A stretch of 64,000 bases of DNA, from assembly GCF_963662255.1 (NCBI RefSeq), contig NW_026912178.1, forward strand, positions 1,674,001 to 1,738,000. The letters run 5' to 3'. Under the pieces are notes generated by a model that saw only the letters and a list, made by a program, of their open reading frames with translations, ran no database searches and was not told where the DNA came from. Position 1 is the first letter of the stretch; each line of letters opens with the position of its first letter. A program made the position numbers and the translations under genes. This document shows positions 1 to 10,330 of this stretch, piece by piece. Source of the stretch: Cinclus cinclus. Taxonomy: Eukaryota; Chordata; Aves; Passeriformes; Cinclidae.

Positions 1-54
1 GTTAAGAGAAGCAAGGAACCATTGTGACCCAAGGGAGGCTAACAATCTAATGAT

Positions 55-72
55 CCCCTGTGACACCAGGGG
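55..72 (+). repeat. Perfect 6-bp-stem hairpin of A1 monomers
   Basis: CCCCTG-TGACAC-CAGGGG is a perfect inverted repeat with a six-base loop that contains the satellite core. The same hairpin is seen at 3,132-3,149 and 63,363-63,380 and in most A1 monomers between. A2 and A3 monomers read CCATTG on the left arm and cannot form it. Some copies have CCCCAG (near 31,050), CCCCTGAG (near 13,910) or CCCCCG (near 24,675), which alter the stem or loop. Confidence 0.8.
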
Positions 73-157
73 TTGTTATAGGGCCAGGGATGAATTGTGA
101 AAGCATGGGGCACAATAAATCTTGGAAATATTATGACACCATAGAGGCCAAGACTCA

Positions 158-168
158 AATGATTCATT
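158..168 (+). repeat. Conserved dyad AATGA-T-TCATT in the fifth subunit
   Basis: An 11-base dyad with five-base arms around one central base lies in the fifth subunit of both A and B monomers. It is almost invariant in the window. Exceptions include ATGTTTCATT near 3,237 and AACGATTCATT near 32,690, 35,768, 38,405, 44,122 and 46,760. It resembles the bZIP palindrome ATGACTCAT with a changed centre. Binding by any protein is speculation. Confidence 0.6.
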
Positions 169-219
169 GTTACACCAAGTGGCCTAAAAGGGCATGGGAT
201 GCATTGTGACACCACAGAG

Positions 220-439
220 GTTAAGAGAAGCAGGGAACCATTGTGACCCAATGCAGGGTAACAATCTAAGAATCCCTTTTGACACCAGGGGGCTCAAAAG
301 GACCACGGATGAACTGTGACAGCATGAGGACCTATAGAAGCAAGGGTCTATTATGACACCATGAAGGCCAAGAATCAAATGATTCATTGTGACATCAAGT
401 GGCCTAAAAGGGCTTGGAATGCATTGTGACACCACAGAG
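220..439 (+). repeat. Type specimen: class B monomer (220 bp, close to B3)
   Basis: Class B monomers differ from class A mainly between monomer positions 33 and 130. B carries CTAAGAATCCC, TTTTGACACC, CCACGGATGAACTGTGACAGC, ACCTATAGAAGC and CATGAAGGCCAAGAATC. Cores lie at 243, 279, 316, 353, 389 and 426. Outside that stretch it is nearly the same as class A. This copy has AGCATGAGGACC and GGGCTC, which are B3 marks. Confidence 0.92.
314..322 (+). repeat. Short dyad CTGT-G-ACAG in the third core of class B
   Basis: Class B monomers have CTGTGACAG where class A has TTGTGAAAG. The B form is a nine-base dyad with four-base arms, present in nearly every B copy. It is lost where CTGTGTCAG occurs (near 31,750, 41,425, 53,730 and 57,250) and in CTGTGACGG copies (near 12,850 and 16,365). 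Confidence 0.55.
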
Positions 440-1318
440 GTTAAGAGAAGCAAGGAACCATTGTGACCCAAGGGAGGCTAACAATCTAATGATCCATTGT
501 GACACCAGGGGTTGTAATAGGGCCAGGGATGAATTGTGAAATCATGGGGACCAAGAAAAACATGGAAACATTATGACACCATAGAGGCCAAGACTCAAAT
601 GATTCATTGTTACACCAAGTGGCCTAAAAGGGCATGGGATGCATTGTGACACCACAGAGATTAAGAGAAGCAAGGAACCATTGTGACCCAATGCAGGCTA
701 ACTATCTAAGATTCCCTTTTGACACCAGGGGACGCAAAAGGACAACAGATGAACTGTGACAGCATGGGGACCTATAGAAGCAAGGATCTATTATGACACC
801 ATGAAGGCCAAGAATCAAATGATTCATTGTGACATCAAGTGGCCTAAAAGGGCTTGGAATGCATTGTGACACCACAGAGGTTAAGACAAGCAAGGAACCA
901 TTGTGACCCAAGGGAGGCTTACAATCTAATGATCCATTGTGACACCAGGGGTTGTAATAGGGCCAGGGATGAATTGTGAAAGCATGGAGCCCAAAAAAAC
1001 ATGGAAACATTTTGACACCATAGAGGCCAAGACTCAAATGATTCATTGTAACACCAAGTGGCCTAAAAGGGCATGGGATGCATTGTGACACCACAGGGGT
1101 TAAGAGAAGCAAGGAACCATTGTGACCCAATGCAGGCCAACAATCTAAGAATCCCTTTTGACACCAGGGGGCGCAAAGGGACCACGGATGAACTGTGACG
1201 GCATGGGGACCTATAGAAGCAAGGATCTATTACGACACCATGAAGGCCAAGAATCAAATGATTCATTGAGACATCAAGTGGCCTAAAAGGGCTTGGAATG
1301 CATTGTGACACCACAGAG

Positions 1319-1538
1319 GTTAAGAGAAGCCGAGAACCATTGTGGCCCAAGGGAGGCTAACAATCTAATGATCCCTTTTGACACCAGGGGGCGCAAAAGG
1401 ACCACGGATGAACTGTGACAGCATGATGACCTATAGAAGCAAGGATCTATTATGACACCATGAAGGCCAAGAATCAAATGATTCATTGTGACATCAAGTG
1501 GCCTAAAAGGGCTTGGAATGCATTGTGACACCACAGAG
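1319..1538 (+). repeat. Chimeric monomer, A start and B remainder
   Basis: The first 55 bases or so read as class A (GGGAGGCTAACAATCTAATG). From CCCTTTTGACACC onward the monomer is class B. It directly follows a B monomer, so the junction looks like a crossover or conversion tract inside the second subunit. It also has private bases, GCCGAGAACC and TTGTGGCCC. Confidence 0.82.
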
Positions 1539-1758
1539 GTTAAGAGAAGCAAGGAACCATTGTGACCCAAGGGAGGCTAACAATCTAATGATCCATTGTG
1601 ACACCAGGGGTTGTAATAGGGCCAGGGATGAATTGTGAAAGCATGGAGCCCAAGAAAAACATGGAAACATTATGACACAATAGAGGCCAAGACTCAAATG
1701 ATTCATTGTAACACCAAGTGGCCTTAAAGGGCATGGGATGCATTGTGACACCACAGAG

Positions 1759-2198
1759 GTTAAGAGAAGCAGGGAACCATTGTGACCCAATGCAGGCTAA
1801 CAATCTAAGAATCCCTTTTGACACCAGGGAGCGCAAAAGGACCACGGATGAACTGTGACAGCATGGGGACCTATAGAAGCAAGGATCTATTATGACACCA
1901 TGAAGGCCAAGAATCAAATGATTCATTGTGACATCAAGTGGCCTAAAAGGGCATGGGTTGCATTGTGACACCACAGAGGTTAAGAGAAGCAAGGAACCAT
2001 TGTGACCCAATGGAGGCTAACAATCTAAGAATCCCTTTTGACACCAGGGGACGCAAAAGGACTACCGATGAACTGTGACAGCATGGGGACCTTTAGAAGC
2101 AAGGATTTATTATGACACCATGAAGGAAAAGAATCAAATGATTCATTGTGACATCAAGTGGCCTAAAAGGACTTGGAATGCATTGTGACACCACAGAG
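1759..2198 (+). repeat. B-B pair breaking the A/B alternation
   Basis: Two class B monomers stand next to each other (1,759-1,978 and 1,979-2,198), both with CTAAGAATCCC and TTTTGACACC. This moves the dimer register by one monomer. The second has private changes such as GACTACCGATG and CATGAAGGAAAAG and resembles no neighbour closely. Confidence 0.88.
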
Positions 2199-2638
2199 GT
2201 TAAGAGAAGCAGGGAACCATTGTGACCCAAGGGAGGCTAACAATCTAATGATCCATTGTGACACCAGGGTTTGTAATAGGGCCAGGGATGAATTGTGAAA
2301 GCATGGGGCCCAAGAAAAACATGGAAACATTATGACACCATAGAGGCCATGACTCAAATGATTCATTGTAACACCAAGTGGCCTAAAAGGGCATGGGATG
2401 CATTGTGACACCACAGAGGTTAAGAGAAGCAAGGAACCATTGTGACCCCATGCAGGCTAACTATCCAAGATTCCCTTTTGACACCAGGGGGCGCAAAAGG
2501 ACCACGGATGAACTGTGACAGCATGGGGACCTATAGAAGCAAGGATTTATTATGACACCATGAAGGCCAAGAATCAAATGATTCATTGTGACATCAAGTG
2601 GCCTAAAAGGGCTTGGAATGCATTGTGACACCACAGAG

Positions 2639-2857
2639 GTTAAGAGAAGCAGGGAACCATTGTGACCCAAGGGAGGCTAACAATCCAAAGATCCATTGTG
2701 ACACCAGGGGTTGTAATAGGGCCAGGGATGAATTGTGAAAGCATGGGGCACAATAAATCATGGAAATATTATGACACCATGAAGGCCAAGAATCAAATGA
2801 TTCATTGTGACATCAAGTGGCCTAAAAGGGCATGGGATGCATTGTGACACCACAGAG
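2639..2857 (+). repeat. Chimeric monomer, A1 start and B end
   Basis: The monomer is A1-like up to ATTATGACACCAT. It then switches to the class B text GAAGGCCAAGAATC and TGTGACATCAAG. The switch removes stop codons and opens a 61-codon plus-strand frame from 2,662, which is not credible as a gene. A near-identical chimera lies 1,758 bp (eight monomers) downstream. Confidence 0.82.
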
Positions 2858-4396
2858 GTTAAGAGAAGCAAGGAACCATTGTGACCCAATGCAGGCTAAC
2901 TATCCAAGATTCCCTTTTGACACCAGGGGGCGCAAAAGGACCACGGATGAACTGTGACAGCATGGGGACCTATAGAAGCAAGGATTTATTATGACACCAT
3001 GAAGGCCAAGAATCAAATGATTCATTGTGACATCAAGTGGCCTAAAAGGGCTTGGAATGCATTGTGACACCACAGAGGTTAAGAGAAGCAGGGAACCATT
3101 GTGACCCAAGGGAGGCTAACAATCTAATGATCCCCTGTGACACCAGGGGTTGTAATAGGGGCAGGGATGAATTGTGAAAGCATGGGGCACAATAAATCAT
3201 GGAAATATTATGACACCATAGAGGCCAAGACTCAAATGTTTCATTGTTACTCCAAGTGGCCTAAAAGGGCATGGGATGCATTGTGACACCACAGAGGTTA
3301 AGAGAAGCAGGGAACCATTGTGACCCAATGCAGGCTAACAATCTAAGAATCCCTTTTGACACCAGGGGGCGCAAAAGGACCACGGATGAACTGTGACAGC
3401 ATGGGGACCTATAGAAGCAAGGATCTATTATGACACCATGAAGGCCAAGAATCAAATGATTCATTGGGACATCAAGTGGCCTAAAAGGGCTTGGAATGCA
3501 TTGTGACACCACAGAGGTTAAGAGAAGCAAGCAACCATTGTGACCCAAGGGAGGCTAACAATCTAATGATCCATTGTGACACCAGGGGTTGTAATAGGGC
3601 CAGGGATGAATTGTGAAAGCATGGAGCCCAAGAAAAACATGGAAACATTATGACAACATAGAGGCCAAGACTCAAATGATTCATTGTAACACCAAGTGGC
3701 CTTAAAGGGCATGGGATGCATTGTGACACCACAGAGGTTAAGAGAAGCAGGGAACCATTGTGACCCAATGCAGGCTAACAATCTAAGAATCCCTTTTGAC
3801 ACCAGGGGGCGCAAAAGGACCACGGATGAACTGTGACAGCATGGGGACCTATAGAAGCAAGGATCTATTATGACACCATGAAGGCCAAGAATCAAATGAT
3901 TCATTGTGACATCAAGTGGCCTAAAAGGGCTTGGAATGCATTGTGACACCACAGAGGTTAAGAGAAGCAAGGAACCATTGTGACCCAAGGGACGCTAACA
4001 ATCTAATGATCCCCAGTGACACCAGGGTTTGTAATAGGGCCAGGGATGAATTGTGAAAGCATGGGGCCCAAGAAAAACATGGAAACATTATGACACCATA
4101 GAGGCCAAGACTCAAATGATTCATTGTAACACCAAGTGGCCTAAAAGGGCATGGGATGCATTGTGACACCACAGTGGTTAAGAGAAGCAAGGAACCATTG
4201 TGACCCCATGCAGGCTAACTATCCAAGATTCCCTTTTGACCCCAGGGGGCGCAAAAGGACCACGGATGAACTGTGACAGCATGGGGACCTATAGAAGCAA
4301 GGATTTATTATGACACCATGAAGGCCAAGAATCAAATGATTCATTGTGACATCAAGTGGCCTAAAAGGGCTTGGAATGCATTGTGACACCACAGAG

Positions 4397-4615
4397 GTTA
4401 AGAGAAGCAGGGAACCATTGTGACCCAAGGGAGGCTAACAATCTAAAGATCCATTGTGACACCAGGGGTTGTAATAGGGCCAGGGATGAATTGTGAAAGC
4501 ATGGGGCACAATAAATCATGGAAATATTATGACACCATGAAGGCCAAGAATCAAATGATTCATTGTGACATCAAGTGGCCTAAAAGGGCATGGGATGCAT
4601 TGTGACACCACAGAG
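4397..4615 (+). repeat. Second copy of the A1/B chimeric monomer
   Basis: This copy has the same A1-to-B switch point as 2,639-2,857 and the shared private bases CAAAGATCC or TAAAGATCC. The two monomers before each chimera also correspond, so 2,199-2,857 and 3,957-4,615 form a three-monomer duplication at an offset of 1,758 bp. Confidence 0.78.
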
Positions 4616-6373
4616 GTTAAGAGAAGCAGGGAACCATTGTGACCCAATGCAGGCTAACAATCTAAGAATCCCTTTTGACACCAGGGGGCGCAAAAGGACC
4701 ACGGATGAACTGTGACAGCATGGCGACCTTTAGAAGCAAGGATCTATTATGACACCATGAAGGCCAAGAATCAAATGATTCATTGTGACATCAAGTGGCC
4801 TAAAAGGGCTTGGAATGCATTGTGACACCACAGAGGTTAAGAGAAGCAAGGAACCATTGTGACCCAAGGGAGGCTAACAATCTAATGATCCATTGTGACA
4901 CCAGGGGTTGTAATAGGGCCAGGGATGAATTGTGAAAGCATGGAGCCCAAGAAAAACATGGAAACATTATGACACCATAGAGGCCAAGACTCAAATGATT
5001 CATTGTAACACCAAGTGGCCTAAAAGGGCATGGGATGCATTGTGACACCAGAGGGGTTAAGAGAAGCAAGGAACCATTGTGACCCAATGCAGGCTAACAA
5101 TCTAAGAATCCCTTTTGACACCAGGGGGCGCAAAAGGACCACGGATGAACTGTGACAGCATGGGGACCTATAGAAGCAAGGATCTATTATGACACCATGA
5201 AGGCCAAGAATCAAATGATTCATTGTGACATCAAGTGGCCTAAAAGGGCTTGGAATGCATTGTGACACCACAGAGGTTAAGAGAAGCAGGGAACCATTGT
5301 GACTCAAGGGAGGCTAACAATCTAATGATCCCCTGTGACACCAGGGGTTGTAATAGGGGCAGGGATGAATTGTGAAAGCATGGGGCACAATAAATCATGG
5401 AAATATTATGACAACATAGAGGCCAAGACTCAAATGATTCATTGTGACATCAAGTGGCCTAAAAGGGCATGGGATGCATTGTGACACCACAGAGGTTAAG
5501 AGAAGCAGGGAACCATTGTGACCCAATGCAGGCTAACAATCTAAGAATCCCTTTTGACACCAGGGGGCGCAAATGGACCACGGATGAACTGTGACAGCAT
5601 GGCGACCTATAGAAGCAAGGATCTATTATGACACCATGAAGGCCAAGAATCAAATGATTCATTGTGACATCAAGTGGCCTAAAAGGGCTTGGAATGCATT
5701 GTGACACCACAGAGGTTAAGAGAAGCAAGGAACCATTGTGACCCAAGGGAGGCTAACAATCTAATGATCCATTGTGACACCAGGGGTTGTAATAGGGCCA
5801 GGGATGAATTGTGAAAGCATGGAGCCCAAGAAAAACATGGAAACATTATGACACCATAGAGGCCAAGACTCAAATGATTCATTGTAACACCAAGTGGCCT
5901 AAAAGGGCATGGGATGCATTGTGACACCATAGGGGTTAAGAGAAGCAAGGAACCATTGTGACCCAATGCAGGCTAACAATCTAAGAATCCCTTTTGACAC
6001 CAGGGGGCGCAAAAGGACCACGGATGAACTGTGACAGCATGGGGACCTATAGAAGCAAGGATCTATTATGACACCATGAAGGCCAAGAATCAAATGATTC
6101 ATTGTGACATCAAGTGGCCTAAAAGGGCTTGGAATGCATTGTGACACCACAGAGGTTAAGAGAAGCAGGGAACCATTGTGACTCAAGGGAGGCTAACAAT
6201 CTAATGATCCCCTGTGACACCAGGGGTTGTAATAGGGGCAGGGATGAATTGTGAAAGCATGGGGCACAATAAATCATGGAAATATTATGACAACATAGAG
6301 GCCAAGACTCAAATGATTCATTGTAACACCAAGTGGCCTTAAAGGGCATGGTATGCATTGTGACACCACAGAG
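4616..6373 (+). repeat. Tandem duplication of a 4-monomer (879 bp) block
   Basis: 4,616-5,494 and 5,495-6,373 correspond monomer by monomer at a constant 879 bp offset. Shared private marks are AGCATGGCGACC in the first B monomer, the GAGGGG or TAGGGG ending of the second monomer, GTGACTCAAGG, and GACAACATAGAGG in the fourth. It is the shortest clear higher-order unit above the dimer. Confidence 0.82.
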
Positions 6374-9011
6374 GTTAAGAGAAGCAGGGAACCATTGTGA
6401 CCCAATGCAGGCTAACAATCTAAGAGTCCCTTTTGACACCAGGGGGCGCAAAAGGACCACGGATGAACTGTGACAGCATGGGGACCTATAGAAGCAAGGA
6501 TCTATTATGACACCATGAAGGCCAAGAATCAAATGATTCATTGTGACATCAAGTGGCCTAAAAGGGCTTGGAATGCATTGTGACACCACAGAGGTTAAGA
6601 GAAGCAAGGAACCATTGTGACCCAATGCAGGCTAACAATCTAATGATCCATTGTGACACCAGGGGTTGTAATAGGGCCAGGGATGAATTGTGAAAGCATG
6701 GAGCCCAAGAAAAACATGGAAACATTATGACACCATAGAGGCCAAGACTCAAATGATTCATTGTAACACCAAGTGGCCTAAAAGGGCATGGGATGCATTG
6801 TGACACCACAGGGGTTAAGAGAAGCAAGGAACCATTGTGACCCAATGTAGGCTAACAATCTAAGAATCCCTTTTGACACCAGTGGGCTCAAAAGGACCAC
6901 GGATGTACTGTGACGGCATGGGGACCTATAGAAGCAAGGATCTATTATGACACCATGAAGGCCAAGAATCAAATGATTCATTGTGACATCAAGTGGCCTA
7001 AAAGGGCTTGGAATGCATTGTGACACCACAGAGGTTAAGAGAAGCAGGGAACCATTGTGGCCCAAGGGAGGCTAACAATCTAATGATCCCCTGTGACACC
7101 AGGGGTTGTAATAGGGCCAGGGATGAATTGTGAAAGCATGGGGCACAATAAATCATGGAAATATTATGACACCATAGAGGCCAAGATTCAAATGATTCAT
7201 TGTAACACCAAGTGGCCTAAAAGGGCATGGGATGCATTGTGACACCACAGAGGTTAAGAGAAGCAGGGAACCATTGTGACCCAATGCAGGCTAACAATCT
7301 AAGAATCCCTTTTGACACCAGGGGGCGCAAAAGGACCACGGATGAACTGTGACAGCATGGGGACCTATAGAAGCAAGGATCTATTATGACACCATGAAGG
7401 CCAAGAATCAAATGATTCATTGTGACATCAAGTGGCCTAAAAGGGCTTGGAATGCATTGTGACACCACAGAGGTTAAGAGAAGCAAGGAACAATTGTGAC
7501 CCTAGGGAGGCTAACAATCTAATGATCCATTGTGACACCAGGGTTTGTAATAGGGCCAGGGTTGAATTGTGAAAGCATGGGGCCCAAGAAAAACATGGAA
7601 ACATTATGACACCATAGAGGCCAAGACTCAAATGATTCATTGTAACACCAAGTGGCCTAAAAGGGCATGGGATGCATTGTGACACCACAGTGGTTAAGAG
7701 AAGGAAGGAACCATTGTGACCCAATGCAGGCTAACTATCCAAGATTCCCTTTTGATACCAGGGGGCGCAAAAGGACCACGGATGAACTGTGACAGCATGG
7801 GGACCTATAGAAGCAAGGATTTATTATGACACCATGAAGGCCAAGAATCAAATGATTCATTGTGACATCAAGTGGCCTAAAAGGGCTTGGAATGCATTGT
7901 GACACCACAGAGGTTAAGAGAAGCAGGGAACCATTGTGACCCAAGGGAGGCTAACAATCTAATGATCCCCTGTGACACCAGGGGTTGTAATAGGGCCAGG
8001 GATGAATTGTGAAAGCATGGGGCACAATAAATCATGGAAATATTATGACACCATAGAGGCCAAGAATCAAATGATTCATTGTTACACCAAGTGGCCTAAA
8101 AGGGCATGGGATGCATTGTGACACCACAGAGGTTAAGAGAAGCAGGGAACCATTGTGACCCAATGCAGGCTAACAATCTAAGAATCCCTTTTGACACCAG
8201 GGGGCGCAAAAGGACCACGGATGAACTGTGACAGCATGGGGACCTATAGAAGCAAGGATCTATTATGACACCATGAAGGCCAAGAATCAAATGATTCATT
8301 GGGACATCAAGTGGCCTAAAAGGGCTTGGAATGCATTGTGACACCACAGAGGTTAAGAGAAGCAAGCAACCATTGTGACCCAAGGGAGGCTAACAATCTA
8401 ATGATCCATTGTGACACCAGGGGTTGTAATAGGGCCAGGGATGAATTGTGAAAGCATGGAGCCCAAGAAAAACATGGAAACATTATGACACCATAGAGGC
8501 CAAGACTCAAATGATTCATTGTAACACCAAGTGGCCTAAAAGGTCATGGGACGTATTGTGACACCACAGGGGTTAAGAGAAGCAAGGAACCATTGTGACC
8601 CAATGCAGGCTAACAATCTAAGAATCCGTTTTGACACCAGGGGGCTCAAAAGGACCACGGATGAACTGTGACAGCATGGGGACCTATAGAAGCAAGGATC
8701 TATTATGACACCATGAAGGCCAAGAATCAAATGATTCATTGTGACATCAAGTGGCCTAAAAGGGCTTGGAATGCATTGTGACACCACAGAGGTTAAGAGA
8801 AGCAAGGAACCATTGTGACCCAAGGGAGGCTAACAATCTAATGATCCATTGTGACACCAGGGGTTGTAATAGGGCCAGGGATGAATTGTGAAAGCATGGA
8901 GCCCAAGAAAAACATGGAAACATTATGACACCATAGAGGCCAAGACTCAAATGATTCATTGTAACACCAAGTGGCCTAAAAGGGCATGGGATGCATTGTG
9001 ACACCACAGGG

Positions 9012-9231
9012 GTTAAGAGAAGCAAGGAACCATTGTGACCCAATGTAGGCTAACAATCTAAGAATCCCTTTTGACACCAGGGGGCTCAAAAGGACCACGG
9101 ATGAACTGTGACAGCATGAGGACCTATAGAAGCAAGGGTCTATTATGACACCATGAAGGCCAAGAATCAAATGATTCATTGTGACATCAAGTGGCCTAAA
9201 AGGGCTTGGAATGCATTGTGACACCACAGAG
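9012..9231 (+). repeat. Type specimen: monomer subfamily B3
   Basis: B3 combines CCAATGTAGGC near the start with GGGGGCTCAAAAGG and AGCATGAGGACC. It often follows an A2 monomer ending CACAGGGG. Later copies at about 10,580, 18,500, 31,240, 33,440, 36,520, 40,920, 44,880, 50,590, 53,230 and 56,750 keep this linked set. Confidence 0.87.
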
Positions 9232-9451
9232 GTTAAGAGAAGCAAGGAACCATTGTGACCCAAGGGAGGCTAACAATCTAATGATCCATTGTGACACCAG
9301 GGGTTGTAATAGGGCCAGGGATGAATTGTGAAAGCATGGGGACCAAGAAAAACATGGAAACATTATGACACCATAGAGGCCAAGACTCAAATGATTCATT
9401 GTAACACCAAGTGGCCTAAAAGGGCATGGGATGCATTGTGACACCACAGAG

Positions 9452-9671
9452 GTTAAGAGAAGCAAGGAACCATTGTGACCCAATGCAGGCTAACTATCTA
9501 AGATTCCCTTTTGACACCAGGGGACGCAAAAGGACCACAGATGAACTGTGACAGCATGGGGACCTATAGAAGCAAGGATCTATTATGACACCATGAAGCC
9601 CAAGAATCAAATGATTCATTGTGACATCAAGTGGCCTAAAAGGGCTTGGAATGCATTGTGACACCACAGAG
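9452..9671 (+). repeat. Type specimen: monomer subfamily B4
   Basis: B4 has AACTATCTAAGATTCCC, GGGGACGC and CCACAGATG (CCACGGATG elsewhere). It is usually followed by an A3 monomer. B4/A3 pairs recur near 22,440, 26,180, 31,690, 41,350, 53,670 and 57,190. Four of these (near 31,750, 41,425, 53,730 and 57,250) also share CTGTGTCAGC, a derived change in the third core. Confidence 0.87.
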
Positions 9672-9890
9672 GTTAAGAGAAGCAAGGAACCATTGTGACC
9701 CAAGGGAGGCTTACAATCTAATGATCCATTGTGACACCAGGGGTTGTAATAGGGCCAGGGATGAATTGTGAAAGCATGGAGCCCAAAAAAACATGGAAAC
9801 ATTTTGACACCATAGAGGCCAAGACTCAAATGATTCATTGTAACACCAAATGGCCTAAAAGGGCATGGGATGCATTGTGACACCACAGAG
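9672..9890 (+). repeat. Type specimen: monomer subfamily A3 (219 bp)
   Basis: A3 is an A2-like monomer with GGAGGCTTACAATC in place of GGAGGCTAACAATC. It also has a one-base-shorter CCCAAAAAAACATGG and usually ATTTTGACACC. It follows B4. The copies at about 22,741 and 26,490 share the extra changes ATGTTCCATTG and GGAAATATTTTG, which ties those two to one recent duplication. Confidence 0.86.
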
Positions 9891-10330
9891 GTTAAGAGAA
9901 GCAAGGAACCATTGTGACCCAATGCAGGCTAACTATCTAAGATTCCCTTTTGACACCAGGGGGTGCAAAAGGACCACGGATGAACTGTGACAGCATGGGG
10001 ACCTATAGAAGCAAGGATCTATTATGACACCATGAAGGCCAAGAATCAAATGATTCATTGTGACATCAAGTGGCCTAAAAGGGCATGGGATGCATTGTGA
10101 CACCACAGAGGTTAAGAGAAGCAAGGAACCATTGTGACCCAATGCAGGCTAACAATCTAAGAATCCCTTTTGACACCAGGGGGCGCAAAAGGACCACGGA
10201 TGAACTGTGACAGCATGGCGACCTATAGAAGCAAGGATCTATTATGACACCATGAAGGCCAAGAATCAAATGATTCATTGTGACATCAAGTGGCCTAAAA
10301 GGGCTTGGAATGCATTGTGACACCACAGAG
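9891..10330 (+). repeat. B-B pair, ancestral to later register shifts
   Basis: The first monomer is B4-like (AACTATCTAAG, GGGGGTGC) but ends GGGCATGGGATGC in class A fashion. The second is B1. The same pair with the same bases recurs at 22,860-23,299 and 26,598-27,037, so it was copied inside the larger blocks instead of arising three times. Confidence 0.88.

Larger units (their letters stand above)
1..219 (+). repeat. Type specimen: monomer subfamily A1 (219 bp, hairpin-bearing)
   Basis: Class A monomers carry CTAATGATCC in the second subunit and CATAGAGGCCAAGACTC in the fourth. Subfamily A1 is marked by CACAATAAATC at about monomer position 110, one base shorter than A2. It usually also has the CCCCTG...CAGGGG hairpin. 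Six subunits are visible, with GTGAC-equivalent cores at 24, 60, 97, 133, 169 and 206, a spacing of 36-37 bp. The fifth core reads GTTAC here. A1 usually precedes a B1 monomer. Confidence 0.93.

Noticed and set aside
55..72. Rho-independent terminator at the CCCCTG/CAGGGG hairpin
   Set aside because: No T-run follows the stem, the element repeats with the satellite, and the context is not bacterial.
60..90. G-quadruplex potential in the GGGG and GGG runs of monomers
   Set aside because: The G-runs are too few and too far apart within each monomer to make four closely spaced tracts.
2662..2847. 61-codon plus-strand frame
   Set aside because: It opens only because this monomer is an A1/B chimera that lost the usual in-frame stops. 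Its single look-alike at 35,195-35,380 arises from a one-base deletion in a different monomer type.
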